From Rhizobium sp. 16-449-1b (GTDB lineage Bacteria > Pseudomonadota > Alphaproteobacteria > Rhizobiales > Rhizobiaceae): 64,000 bases of DNA. The translations under genes and the position numbers were made by a program. The number at the start of each line of letters is the position of its first letter. Position 1 is the first letter of the stretch. The notes beneath the pieces are model-generated. The model was not told the DNA's origin, made no database searches, and saw nothing but the letters and a program-made list of their open reading frames with translations. Shown here in pieces: positions 52,905 to 61,707 of this stretch. Location of the stretch: assembly GCF_017741935.1 (NCBI RefSeq), contig NZ_JAGHMH010000004.1:124001-188000 (forward strand), in the 5' to 3' direction.

Positions 52905-53642
52905 CTAAAGCCCGATCCGCCCGATCGCCGGGATCTTCACTCCGGGATTGGCGACGTCGATGCCGGCGACCAAGCCCATGAAATGCACCTCGAAGCCGCT
53001 GCGCTGGCCGGCGGCGATGCCGATCAGGCCGTAGAGGGTCGCATGCATGTCGCGTCCGTCGGGATCGATCGCAAACATCCGCCCGTCGCTGAGAAAGTCG
53101 CGCCCGACCGCATCGGGCGGCAGCACCGTGTCGAGATCGGGAACCGTGCGCAGCACATGCGCGACGAAGCTGTTGGAATTCGGTCCCGGATAGATCCGGT
53201 AGTCGCCAACGCCGGCATAGGGATAGGACTGGATCGCGGCCTCGACGGCCGGAATAAGCCTCTGGGCCTCGTCGCCCGAGATTTCCTTCACGATATGAGG
53301 CGTATTGGAATACCAGTAGGCGTCCGCGACATAGTTGTTGCGGCGGATCGGCGAGCCCCAGCCAACCTTGTCGTAGCGATTGTAGGTCGCGTCGCCCTTG
53401 GCCTTGGTGACGATCCAAGAGTGGCTGGCGACGGCGCCCTTCAGCCCGCCGGTGCTTGCCGACATGATGTAGATCTTGGCGTCGCCATTGGCATCAGCCC
53501 TAGGCAGCACGCCCGACGTGCCCCATTCGGCCTCCCGCCATGAGCTCGGATGGTTCTGTAGCGACCACCACCCGGCGGACGCCAGGGCCGGCAGCAGATA
53601 GACGACAAGGATGAGAAGAAGGAGCCGTTTGAGATGACGCAT
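52905..53642 (-). CDS. DUF3750 domain-containing protein
   Basis: A 245-residue protein. The ATG at 53642 gives MRHLKRLLLLILVVYLLPALASAGWW, a signal peptide or membrane anchor, followed by the DUF3750 signature: SLQNHPSSWREAEWGTSG, then GGLKGAVASHSWIVTKAKG and YNRYDKVGWGSPIRRN, DAYWYSNTPHIV, and GDYRIYPGPNSNSFVAHVLR. The upstream in-frame ATG at 53729 lacks a signal peptide and is not used. DUF3750 has no proven activity; a periplasmic location is likely. It is divergent from the asparaginase gene. Confidence 0.9.
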   Translation of the reverse strand: MRHLKRLLLLILVVYLLPALASAGWWSLQNHPSSWREAEWGTSGVLPRADANGDAKIYIMSASTGGLKGAVASHSWIVTKAKGDATYNRYDKVGWGSPIRRNNYVADAYWYSNTPHIVKEISGDEAQRLIPAVEAAIQSYPYAGVGDYRIYPGPNSNSFVAHVLRTVPDLDTVLPPDAVGRDFLSDGRMFAIDPDGRDMHATLYGLIGIAAGQRSGFEVHFMGLVAGIDVANPGVKIPAIGRIGL

Positions 53643-53797
53643 GAAACGCCGGAGACCTTTGCTGACGTGCGGTTGCGGCCAAGGATGTGACGAGCAAGAT
53701 GGCGCAATTGCGCCGCTCTTTTTCAACATGAACCCGATTGCTTTATCGCGCCCATCATTTATGCGTGACAGCCTGTTCAGAATATCAGGATAAGCTC

Positions 53798-54805
53798 ATG
53801 ACCAATCCCGTCACCGTTGAAGTCACCCGCGGCGCGCGCGTCGAAAGCCGGCATCGCGGCGCCGTAATCGCGGTCGATGGCGACGGCAAGGTCGTCTTCT
53901 CGCTGGGTGATGTCGAGGCGCCCACCTTTCCGCGTTCGGCCTGCAAGGCCATGCAGGCGCTGCCGCTGGTCGAGAGTGGCGCCGCCGATGCCTACGGTTT
54001 CGGCGACAAGGAGTTGGCGCTGGCGTGCTCCTCGCACAATGGCGAGGACGAGCATGTCGCGGTCGCAGCCTCGATGCTGGCGCGCGCCGGCCGCGATGTC
54101 GAAACGCTCGAGTGCGGTGGCCACTGGTCGTCGAGCCAGAAAGTGCTGATCCACCAGGCCCGCACGATGGAGAAGCCGACGGCGCTGCATAACAATTGCT
54201 CCGGCAAGCATTCCGGCTTCGTCTGCACCTGCGTCCACCAGGGCGTCGATCCGAAGGGCTATATCGGTTACGATCACCCGCTGCAGCGCGAGATCCGCGC
54301 CACCATGGAAAGCCTGACCGGCGCCGTGCTCGGCCATGATAATTGCGGCACCGACGGCTGCTCGATCCCGACTTACGCCGTGCCGCTCAAGGGCCTTGCC
54401 CATGGCTTCGCCAGGATGGCCACCGGCAACGGTTCCGAGCCGCTGCGCGCCAAAGCCTCGCGCCGGCTCTTCGATGCCTGCATGGCCGAGCCCTTCTATG
54501 TCGCTGGCACCGGCCGCTTCTGCACGAAGCTGATGCAGCTGGCGCCCGGCCGCATCTTCGCCAAGACCGGTGCCGAGGGCGTCTTCTGCGCCGCCATCCC
54601 CGATCAGGGCATCTCGATCGCGGTCAAATGCGACGACGGCCACGCGCGCGCCGCCGAAAGCATGGTTGCCGCCGCACTCGCCCGCTTCTTCGAGAAGGAC
54701 AGCGACATCGGCGTGGGTCTCACCGACCTCGCGACTTCAAGCATGCACAACTGGAATGGTATTCACGTCGGCGACATTCGCGCGGCGGCGGTACTCTCTG
54801 ATTAA
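53798..54805 (+). CDS. ansA: L-asparaginase of the Rhizobium etli (ReAV) type
   Basis: A 335-residue asparaginase unrelated to the E. coli type I/II enzymes. ReAV-type active residues are all present, shifted by one: S47 and K50 in the RSACK motif, C134 and K137 in NNCSGKH, D186 and C188 in GTDGCSIP, which in R. etli form the Zn-binding and catalytic sites. The ATG at 53798 is chosen as in homologues. It hydrolyses asparagine to aspartate and ammonia. Divergent from the DUF3750 gene. Confidence 0.93.
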   Translation: MTNPVTVEVTRGARVESRHRGAVIAVDGDGKVVFSLGDVEAPTFPRSACKAMQALPLVESGAADAYGFGDKELALACSSHNGEDEHVAVAASMLARAGRDVETLECGGHWSSSQKVLIHQARTMEKPTALHNNCSGKHSGFVCTCVHQGVDPKGYIGYDHPLQREIRATMESLTGAVLGHDNCGTDGCSIPTYAVPLKGLAHGFARMATGNGSEPLRAKASRRLFDACMAEPFYVAGTGRFCTKLMQLAPGRIFAKTGAEGVFCAAIPDQGISIAVKCDDGHARAAESMVAAALARFFEKDSDIGVGLTDLATSSMHNWNGIHVGDIRAAAVLSD

Positions 54806-54945
54806 AGCGTACCGGAACGATACATTCCAAACATAAAAGATAGCCAATTCTAATATATGCGAAACTGAACCGGATGACGGCGCGTGCGCTTTTATCCGGT
54901 TAAGCTACTCTTGGCGCAGTACATCGATTGCCATGAGGGCAGGAT

Positions 54946-55695
54946 ATGTTTGCAGGCCGCTATCTCTGGTGGATGCTGATCGCTCTGGCGGTCTTCCTGT
55001 TCTTTGCCATGAGCTTCGATTACGTCACCTGGGCAACGGTCGCGACATCGAGCTGCGCGCGTGTAGCCGGCTCCTGTGGGCCGCTGATCCTCATGATGAC
55101 CGGCACGATCAAGCCGATCGGCTATTACATCGCCAGCGGCATCATCCTCGTCGTCACCTTCGCCCGCATTCACCACATCGGCATGAGCTGGCTCTGGTGC
55201 TTCTTCGTGCTTATCCTCTTCGGCGCCTCGGCGCCGTTTCCGCTCCTGCTCGCCAATGTCTGGACCGGCCAGATGAACGCGGAAATGGTGATGGAGAACC
55301 TGCCGGTGGCTTTCCCCTTCCTCGTGGTGTTCTGCACCTATATCGGCTGGTCGTTCGAGGATGGAGGGGGCAGGCCGCTCGGCCCCTGGCGCTGGCTGCG
55401 CGTCGCGATCCGGCTCTCGGCCCTGTATGGCGCCATGATAGCGCTCGCGCAGACACCCGCCTTCGCCTGGATGCCCGGCCGGCTGCTCGACATGCCCGCG
55501 CTCTCGGTCCTGCTGGCCACCTGGCAGCCGAAGCTGGAGACGGCGCTGACACTTGGCGCATTGGATGATCGGCTGGCCTATCTGGCCCTTGCCGTCTTCT
55601 CGGTCGCACTCGCGGCAAGCCTGTTCGGCCCTCGTATCGAGGACCTCCGTGCCCGCCTGATGACGCCTTTCATGCTGAAAGGATCGCGCCGTTGA
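54946..55695 (+). CDS. multi-pass membrane protein, unidentified family
   Basis: A 249-residue protein with six or seven hydrophobic helices, beginning MFAGRYLWWMLIALAVFLFFAM, with further segments ILMMTGTIKPIGYYIASGII, LWCFFVLILFGASAPFPLLL and VAFPFLVVFCTYIGWSF. The N-terminal loop VATSSCARVAGSCGP has two cysteines. It overlaps the 3' end of the convergent DeoR gene by 26 bp. No transporter signature is recognised and no function is proposed. Confidence 0.8.
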   Translation: MFAGRYLWWMLIALAVFLFFAMSFDYVTWATVATSSCARVAGSCGPLILMMTGTIKPIGYYIASGIILVVTFARIHHIGMSWLWCFFVLILFGASAPFPLLLANVWTGQMNAEMVMENLPVAFPFLVVFCTYIGWSFEDGGGRPLGPWRWLRVAIRLSALYGAMIALAQTPAFAWMPGRLLDMPALSVLLATWQPKLETALTLGALDDRLAYLALAVFSVALAASLFGPRIEDLRARLMTPFMLKGSRR

Positions 55696-56425
55696 GGCTG
55701 CGATAGGGCGCAAGCTCCGCCTCGTCGATATCGTCAGGCACGATCAAGCCCGAAACCGAAGCGACCGGCAGTACCTGGCAGGCGGATGCCCGGTCGAGCT
55801 TGTCCGCCGTCAGCAGCACATGGGTCTCGATCGCGCAGCCGGCGATATGCCGCTTGATCGCGGCCTCCTCGAAATCCCCCGTCGACAGCCCATGCACGGG
55901 ATGCGCCGCCGTCACCCCGAGGAAGAACAGATCCGGCCGCAGCTGCGATATGGCGGCCATCGCGACGGCGCCGACAGCCACCATCGAATGCTTGTAGAGC
56001 TTGCCGCCGATCAGGATCACCTCGGCGCTCGGATGATGCTCGAGTTCGGCTGCGATCGTCGGGCTGTGGGTGACGATGGTGACCGATAGCCCGCGCGGCA
56101 GCTGTCGCGCGATCTCCGCCGTGGTCGTGCCGCCGTCGAGAAACACCATCTGGCCCGACTTGATCAGCCCGATCGCTTTTGCCGCAAGCCGTTGCTTGGC
56201 GTCCCGCGACACATCCTTGCGGGTCGTAAAATCGGGCAGCTCCGGCGAGAGCGGCATCGCGCCGCCATGCACGCGCTTCAGGAGCCCCTCCGCCGCCATC
56301 TCGCGAAGGTCGCGGCGGATCGTGTCTTCCGACACGGAGAGATCCTCAGCCACCCGCTTGGCGATCACCTGGCCGTCGCGGCGCAGCAGGTCGAGGATCA
56401 GTGTCTTGCGTTGAGAGGTCAGCAT
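55670..56425 (-). CDS. DeoR/GlpR-family transcriptional regulator
   Basis: A 251-residue regulator starting MLTSQRKTLILDLLRRDGQV, with the DeoR helix-turn-helix VIAKRVAEDLSVSEDTIRRDLREMAAEGLLKRVHGG and a sugar-phosphate-isomerase-like sensor domain (VFLDGGTTTAEIARQL, GGKLYKHSMVAVGA, DKLDRASACQV). ATG 56425 matches family starts; frames further upstream have no homology. It is divergent from the DUF4406 gene and probably controls it, using operators made from TGCATGAA repeats. Confidence 0.92.
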   Translation of the reverse strand: MLTSQRKTLILDLLRRDGQVIAKRVAEDLSVSEDTIRRDLREMAAEGLLKRVHGGAMPLSPELPDFTTRKDVSRDAKQRLAAKAIGLIKSGQMVFLDGGTTTAEIARQLPRGLSVTIVTHSPTIAAELEHHPSAEVILIGGKLYKHSMVAVGAVAMAAISQLRPDLFFLGVTAAHPVHGLSTGDFEEAAIKRHIAGCAIETHVLLTADKLDRASACQVLPVASVSGLIVPDDIDEAELAPYRSLNGAILSA

Positions 56426-56458
56426 AAGGCTCACGAAGTTGAATGAATTTTCTTGAGT

Positions 56459-56520
56459 TTGCATGAAATGATTCGACAATCAAGAAATATCATGCATTTT
56501 CACGCAATCCCGTGCATGAA
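56459..56520. promoter_or_regulatory. repeated TGCATGAA operator cluster, DeoR/DUF4406 spacer
   Basis: TGCATGAA appears at 56460-56467 and 56513-56520, 53 bp apart, and TCATGCA at 56490-56496 with TGCATGA at 56513-56519 forms a 7-bp inverted repeat with a 16-bp spacer. The layout fits binding of the DeoR dimer or tetramer at both promoters. Confidence 0.5.
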
Positions 56521-56543
56521 GCCGGGAGTTGAGGAGAAAAGAC

Positions 56544-56909
56544 ATGTTGATCTTGATCGCAGGCCCCTATCGTTCCGGAACCGGTGACGATCCGGCGAAG
56601 ATGGCGGCCAACCTGCAGCGGCTCGAAGCGCCGTCGCACGCTTTGTTCGAGGCCGGCCATGTGCCGATGATCGGCGAATGGGTCGCCCTGCCAGTCTGGC
56701 ATGCCGCCGGCGGCAAAAGCGTGGGCGATGATCTCTACGAGCGGATATTCCACCCCGTCGCCGGCCGCCTGCTGCAATTGTGCGAAGGCGTGCTGCGGCT
56801 GGAAGGGGAATCCAAGGGCGCCGACAATGATGTCCGCATCGCGAGAGAGCGCGGCATTCCCGTCTGGTACAAATTGGAAGACGTGCCGGGCTGCGCCAAG
56901 GCCGCTTGA
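56544..56909 (+). CDS. DUF4406 protein (nucleoside 2-deoxyribosyltransferase-like)
   Basis: A 121-residue protein beginning MLILIAGPYRSGTGDDPAK, with the ending ADNDVRIARERGIPVWYKLEDVP: the DUF4406 family, a distant relative of nucleoside 2-deoxyribosyltransferases. The GAGGAG ribosome site precedes the ATG. It is divergent from a DeoR-type repressor with shared repeat operators, so an inducible role in nucleoside or sugar handling is inferred. Catalytic residues cannot be assigned with certainty. Confidence 0.82.
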   Translation: MLILIAGPYRSGTGDDPAKMAANLQRLEAPSHALFEAGHVPMIGEWVALPVWHAAGGKSVGDDLYERIFHPVAGRLLQLCEGVLRLEGESKGADNDVRIARERGIPVWYKLEDVPGCAKAA

Positions 56910-57012
56910 AGCGACGCCAGAGACAAATCGGGGAGGCCGCGCGTGCGGTCTCTCTTTCTCGCTCGCAATCCCCCGCGCGCGCTCTATGCTCTCCTGAAAA
57001 ACAGGAGTCGTC

Positions 57013-57633
57013 ATGCTGACATTGTATTTCGCGCCCGGCACATGTTCCCGCGCCAGCCTCATCGCACTCGAGGAATCGGGCCTTCCCTTCGAGGCGAAGC
57101 GGGTCGATACCGCCAATGGTGAACAGCGCTCCGAGGCCTACCTCAAGATCAATCCCAAGGGCCGCGTTCCGGCACTTGCGACCGAAAAGGGCGTGCTCAC
57201 CGAAACGCCGGCGATCCTAGCCTATATCGCCGCGATCGCGCCGGCGGCCGGCCTCGCGCCGCTCGACGACCCCTTCGAATTCGCCCGCCTGCAGGCCTTC
57301 AACAACTACATCTGCTCGACGGTGCATGTGAACCACGCCCACGGCCGCCGCGCCAGCCGCTGGGCCGATGACGCCGCCGCCCATGAAGCGATGAAGGCCA
57401 AGGTGCCGCAGACCATGGCGGAGAGCTTCGCGCTGATCGAGGACGGCATGTTCGCCGGTCCCTGGGTGATGGGCGAACGTTACTCCATCGCCGATCCCTA
57501 TCTCTTCGTCATGACCGGCTGGCTGCCGAGCGACGATGTCGACCCGGCGCGCTTCCCGAAGGTCGCCGAGCACTACGCCCGCATGCTCAATCGCCCCGCC
57601 GTGCAGCGCGCGCTCGCCCGCGAGAAGGCGTAA
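57013..57633 (+). CDS. glutathione S-transferase
   Basis: A 206-residue GST. The N-terminal thioredoxin-like domain starts MLTLYFAPGTCSRASLIALEESG with the beta-class cysteine and serine (C11/S12), and the glutathione-binding motif is KGRVPALATEKGVLTETPAIL. The C-terminal helical domain has FNNYICSTVHVNHAHGRR. The enzyme conjugates or reduces substrates with glutathione in the cytoplasm. Located just before the convergent MmcQ/YjbR gene. Confidence 0.92.
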   Translation: MLTLYFAPGTCSRASLIALEESGLPFEAKRVDTANGEQRSEAYLKINPKGRVPALATEKGVLTETPAILAYIAAIAPAAGLAPLDDPFEFARLQAFNNYICSTVHVNHAHGRRASRWADDAAAHEAMKAKVPQTMAESFALIEDGMFAGPWVMGERYSIADPYLFVMTGWLPSDDVDPARFPKVAEHYARMLNRPAVQRALAREKA

Positions 57634-57639
57634 GGCGCC

Positions 57640-57993
57640 TCACTGCCGGTAATTTGCCGAAAGCTTCTTCGGCGCGCGCAATCGCCACGCGCCGATCAGC
57701 CGATCCGTCAGTTCCGCATCGCCAATGGCGTCGATACGCACGGGCAGATATTGCCAGCCGACATAATGCGGCGTCTGGAAATAGATCTCGGGCGCCAGCG
57801 CAAGCAGCGCTTCCTTCTCGTCGAGCGAAATCGAGATCACGATCGTCTCGTTGTCCTTCACGGCCACGAAGGACTTACCCCCGACCTTCAGCGCATGGTT
57901 GCCGTAGGACGTGCCTTCCTCGACGCCGGGCAGTTTCGCCTCGGCCACAAGCCGCAGCAGCCGCTTGAAGATCGCGTCGATATCCTCAGCCAT
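57640..57993 (-). CDS. MmcQ/YjbR family protein
   Basis: A 117-residue protein of the MmcQ/YjbR family: ARVEEGTSYGNHALKVGGKSF-like LPGVEEGTSYGNHALKVGGK, FVAVKDNETIVIS, LDEKEALLAL and YFQTPHYVGWQYLPVRIDAI, ending RAPKKLSANYRQ. These small proteins have a CyaY-like fold and are often labelled DNA-binding, though activity is weakly documented. It ends 6 bp from the convergent GST gene and stands alone on its strand. Confidence 0.9.
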   Translation of the reverse strand: MAEDIDAIFKRLLRLVAEAKLPGVEEGTSYGNHALKVGGKSFVAVKDNETIVISISLDEKEALLALAPEIYFQTPHYVGWQYLPVRIDAIGDAELTDRLIGAWRLRAPKKLSANYRQ

Positions 57994-58040
57994 GCGTCAC
58001 TCCCCCGATCCATCGAGGAGAGACTAGCAGATTTCGGAGC

Positions 58041-58232
58041 CTATGCGCAGAGCGCCAGTTCGGGCCGCTCCAGGTTGGGGCTGGACTGCTCGCAACGCTC
58101 GAGCGGCAGATCCGCCAACTCCGTCAGCGACATCCGCGCAAGATCGGGATGGGAGAGCGGATCGCCTGCCGGGTCCGCCCCATAAGGCGGTTCAACCATC
58201 TCTTCGTTCAAGAAAAACTTTAGCCATTGCAT
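58041..58232 (-). CDS. hypothetical small acidic protein, 63 residues
   Basis: Reads MQWLKFFLNEEMVEPPYGAD then PLSHPDLARMSLTELADLPLER and ends ELALCA. A GCGAGGCATCC site precedes the ATG at 58232. The text HPDLARMSLTELADLPLER is conserved-looking and recurs in short rhizobial proteins near LysR genes. It is divergent from the LysR gene at 58376. Function unknown. Confidence 0.6.
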   Translation of the reverse strand: MQWLKFFLNEEMVEPPYGADPAGDPLSHPDLARMSLTELADLPLERCEQSSPNLERPELALCA

Positions 58233-58375
58233 CGGATGCCTCGCTTTCTCGGTCCCTGCCTGCGGTGGGTGGCCGCTTGGCAGACGGAAGATGCATACGT
58301 GATGCCAGGCAATATCCTCCCGGAGCGGGGAGGGATTCAATTGAGAATAACGGAATTCTGATATAGAAAAGCTAT

Positions 58376-59272
58376 ATGAGAAATCTGAACTCGGTACATT
58401 TGAACGGTCTGCGCGCGCTTGAAGCGGTCGGGCGGCTGGGCTCGCTGCAGGCGGCGGCCGAGGAGCTTGGTGTGTCGATCGGCGCCGTCAGCCAGCAGGT
58501 GATCAAGGCCGAGGCGCAGCTTGATCGAACGATTTTCGAGCGCACACCAAAAGGCATGTTGGCGACCGAGGCGGGCGCACCGCTGCTGGCGGCACTCAAT
58601 GAAGGCTTCGCGCATCTGTCGCGGGCAGTCGCGCTCGCGCAACGCCGCGACGACAGCATCCTGACGATCTCGGTGGCGCCGGTCTTCGCGGCGCGCTGGC
58701 TGGTCTATCGGCTCGATCGCTTCGCCGAACACCACCCTGATATCAACCTGCGCATGGACGCGACCATGAAGCTGGTCGATCCGGCGCTCTGCGATGTCGA
58801 TATCGGCATCCGTGTCGGCGACGGTCGCTGGCCGGATGTGAAGGCGGAGCTGTTGCTGGAGCAGGAGGTGTTTCCCGTCTGCACGCCTTCTATGGCCGAG
58901 CGCTTGCGCGAACCCGCCGACCTCCTGGCGCTGCCCGCGATCATCGACGGTCGCGCGATGTTTGGCTGGGACGTCTGGATGCGCGCGGCGGGGCTTGAGG
59001 GTGCGGCGCTCGAAACCCGCCACGTCTTCAACGACGCCTCGCTGTGCCTCGATGCCGCCATCGCCGGGCAAGGCGTGATGCTCGCCTGGCAGACGCTGGC
59101 CGGCTATGCGCTGCAGCAGGGCCAGCTGGTCGCGCCCTTCGGCATTCGCGCCAGAACCGGCTTCGGCCACTATTTCGTGACCGCGCACGGGGTGCGCGAA
59201 CCGAAGAAGGTCAGGGACTTCAAGGCTTGGATCCGCGCCGAGATGGCCGAGACCTTGAAGCTCTTTATCTGA
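58376..59272 (+). CDS. LysR-family transcriptional regulator (GcvA-like)
   Basis: A 298-residue LysR regulator. The helix-turn-helix is LNGLRALEAVGRLGSLQAAAEELGVSIGAVSQQVIKAEAQLD, and the effector domain includes ILTISVAPVFAARWLVYRL and DVDIGIRVGDGRWPDVKAELL, typical of GcvA-type regulators. The start at 58376 matches family length. Its stop touches the stop of the convergent GST gene (59273), so it may regulate the GST or the divergent small gene. Confidence 0.93.
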   Translation: MRNLNSVHLNGLRALEAVGRLGSLQAAAEELGVSIGAVSQQVIKAEAQLDRTIFERTPKGMLATEAGAPLLAALNEGFAHLSRAVALAQRRDDSILTISVAPVFAARWLVYRLDRFAEHHPDINLRMDATMKLVDPALCDVDIGIRVGDGRWPDVKAELLLEQEVFPVCTPSMAERLREPADLLALPAIIDGRAMFGWDVWMRAAGLEGAALETRHVFNDASLCLDAAIAGQGVMLAWQTLAGYALQQGQLVAPFGIRARTGFGHYFVTAHGVREPKKVRDFKAWIRAEMAETLKLFI

Positions 59273-59932
59273 TCACACCGCCTCTTTGGACCGTGCCGCC
59301 TGCATGGCGATATAGGCCGGGCGGGCCTGGCAGCGCTTGATCCAGGCGTCGACCTTGGGGTGTGCGTCGAACAGTGCCTGCTCCGACTGGGCATAGCGCA
59401 GCACTTCGGCAAGGTTCAGATCGGCGGCAGTGAAGCGGTTGCCGACGAGATAGTCGGTGGTGGCGAGATGCTTCTCGAGCACAGCCAGCGGCCGCTTCAG
59501 CGAACGGCTGGCCACCGCGATGGTCGCCCGGCCTTCCTCGGTGTCTTCCTTTTCGTTGTCGTAGGTCATCACCAGCTTGATCGTGTGCACCTCAACCTCG
59601 GTCGCCGCCCACATCGTCCACATGGTCAGAAGGCCGTCTTCCTCCACGCTCTGGCCGGCGAGCGAGCCGCCGTGCTTGCGGGCGAGATAGAGCGTGATCG
59701 CCAGCGACTCGTGCATGACGAGATCGCCGTCCTTGATGGCCGGGATCATGGCCATCGGATTGATGGCGGCAAAATCAGGTGACAGCGTATTGACCGGCGC
59801 ATCCGACGCCAGCGGGTTGTCGAGGCGCCGCGCCTGCAGCACCGGCACGGAGGTGAATTCCAGCCCGAGCTCTTCCGCCATCCAGTAGACGCGCGAGGCG
59901 CGCGAGCGATAAACGCCGTAGATTGTCAGCAT
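59273..59932 (-). CDS. glutathione S-transferase
   Basis: A 219-residue [29 protein letters not shown], with the serine-rich active-site loop RSRASR typical of the Nu/Beta-like groups, then [27 protein letters not shown], the glutathione-binding motif, and helical domain [12 protein letters not shown]. It is adjacent, stop to stop, to the LysR gene. Likely cytoplasmic detoxification or thiol transfer. Confidence 0.92.
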   Translation of the reverse strand: MLTIYGVYRSRASRVYWMAEELGLEFTSVPVLQARRLDNPLASDAPVNTLSPDFAAINPMAMIPAIKDGDLVMHESLAITLYLARKHGGSLAGQSVEEDGLLTMWTMWAATEVEVHTIKLVMTYDNEKEDTEEGRATIAVASRSLKRPLAVLEKHLATTDYLVGNRFTAADLNLAEVLRYAQSEQALFDAHPKVDAWIKRCQARPAYIAMQAARSKEAV

Positions 59933-60091
59933 GATGATGTGCCCCTCTTAAAACCTGCCGCGAGCCTAGAGGCTAGGGCGATCAAGCGGAAGCTTTCAAG
60001 GCTGATGGGTCAATCAAAGCTTTTGATGGTGGATTAAAGCTCGTCGCATGTCGGCGCCGCAAAACCGCTGCACACTTTTGCGCGACATGCT

Positions 60092-61492
60092 TCACGACAC
60101 GCGATTGCGCTCGACCGTCAGATGCGCGTAGCCCCCGGCGCCATCCGCCAGTTCTCCCGACATCTTCTTGTCCCATTCGAACCCGACCACCGCGCCCTCG
60201 GCCATATCCTGAAACACATTGTCTGTAATGACGGCCGTTCCGGCCCCATCGACGACGGAGACCGCGCAGCCGACCGGCGCCTTGCGCACCACATTTCCCG
60301 TGACCACAAGGTTGCGCATGTAGGGACCCCAGCCGAGCTGCATGCCCCATCTTGGTGCACCCTCGATGATGTTGTTCGAAACCAGCGTATCGGCCTCGGC
60401 GGCAATGCCGATACCGAAGCTCACATCCGGCTTGTAGGGGCCGTCGAGCTTGAGATTGCGCACGACGTTGCCGGTGACGCTGGCAAGCCTCCCGCCCTTG
60501 TCGAAATTGGCGATCGAGATGCCGTTGGCGGCCCCGTCGATCATGTTGTTTGCGACCACGGCCCCCTCGAACTCGAATTCGACATAGATCGCCGTCTCGC
60601 CCGAGCGCCGGCACTGGTTGCCTGATATCTGCACGTCGGAGGCCGAGTTGGCGCGGATCGCGGTGAAGGCGCAGTCGGAGATATGGTTGTTGGCGACCAT
60701 GACATTGTCGGCGCGAAACAGGTTGATGCCGTTGCCGTTCTGCCCGGTGCCGCCATCGGTGGCGCCGATCCTGTAGATCCGGTTGCCGCTGACGATGCTG
60801 TCATCGGCCGCCTTCTTCCAGCGATGGATCAGAATGCCGCCATTGCCGCAATCGAATACGTCGTTATTGGTCACCGAAAGACCCGAGGATTCCACCGCAT
60901 AGAGCCCGGATTGCGCGGCCCCCGATATGCGGCTCCGCTCGATCCGTCCGCCGCAGCGCTCCAGCTGCAGCGCATGCTTGCGGCTTCCCGAGATCTCGCA
61001 ATTGTCGATCACGACGTCATCGACGCCGGTAAACTGCACCAACGCGGATGCATTGTCGCCAAGCCAGCGGTTCTGCCCGTCGATCACGATGTTGGAGAGC
61101 TCGATGCGCTTGACGTTCTCGGCGGCAAACAGGCGTCCGTCGCCGGTATAGACGATCCGCGACGCGCCCGGCACGCCGGTGATGCGCGTATTGTCGGGCA
61201 AGGTCAGGTTCGACACCTTGTAGACGCCGGGTGGCAGGAACACCGGAACGTTCTCCGCCGAGGCATCGTCGATCATCTTCTGCAGGCTGCTGCTCTTGCG
61301 ATCGCCGGGATCGGGTGCGGCCTTGTATTTCACCGCGTCGATCGACCCGCGCATATCCGGCTGCCGGCTCGCCGCGAAGGCGGGAGGCGCGAGCATGGCG
61401 ACGGTGGAGCAGGCGGCAAGGCGCAAGAGGTTGCGGCGGGACGCCAGCGGGAGGGACGAAAGGAGCGGCGATTTGTTCATGATTTCAGCCAT
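60092..61492 (-). CDS. Tat-exported right-handed beta-helix repeat protein (TIGR03808-type)
   Basis: A 466-residue protein. The twin-arginine signal SRRNLLRLAACS is at residues 18-29, followed by MLAPPAFAASRQPDMRG. The body is a parallel beta-helix made of about ten 20-25-residue rungs with N/G-rich turns, e.g. NNDVFDCGNGGILIHRW, GNRIYRIG, NNHISDCAF, ANNMIDGAANGIS. This is the pectate-lyase-like fold described as the TIGR03808 Tat-translocated repeat family, known only from Rhizobiales and relatives. Start ATG 61492; an ATG at 61480 also possible. Probably periplasmic and binds or cleaves polysaccharide; no catalytic residues are assigned. Confidence 0.9.
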   Translation of the reverse strand: MAEIMNKSPLLSSLPLASRRNLLRLAACSTVAMLAPPAFAASRQPDMRGSIDAVKYKAAPDPGDRKSSSLQKMIDDASAENVPVFLPPGVYKVSNLTLPDNTRITGVPGASRIVYTGDGRLFAAENVKRIELSNIVIDGQNRWLGDNASALVQFTGVDDVVIDNCEISGSRKHALQLERCGGRIERSRISGAAQSGLYAVESSGLSVTNNDVFDCGNGGILIHRWKKAADDSIVSGNRIYRIGATDGGTGQNGNGINLFRADNVMVANNHISDCAFTAIRANSASDVQISGNQCRRSGETAIYVEFEFEGAVVANNMIDGAANGISIANFDKGGRLASVTGNVVRNLKLDGPYKPDVSFGIGIAAEADTLVSNNIIEGAPRWGMQLGWGPYMRNLVVTGNVVRKAPVGCAVSVVDGAGTAVITDNVFQDMAEGAVVGFEWDKKMSGELADGAGGYAHLTVERNRVS

Positions 61493-61707
61493 GCAGGAAC
61501 CGTGCCGCGATCGAAGTATCGTTTTGGCACACTCAAGGTTGAGGGCATTATTATTTATTAATCATGGAATTCGTGCAGTTCCGTTGGTGTATGATTCACC
61601 TTTTTATTTGAGTGTGCGCCAAGAATTCGGAAACACTTCAGGATTTACTATGTGTGCGACTGTGTTTGATGGTGTGGCTCGCCGTACGGCCACTCTGGGG
61701 GCTGACC

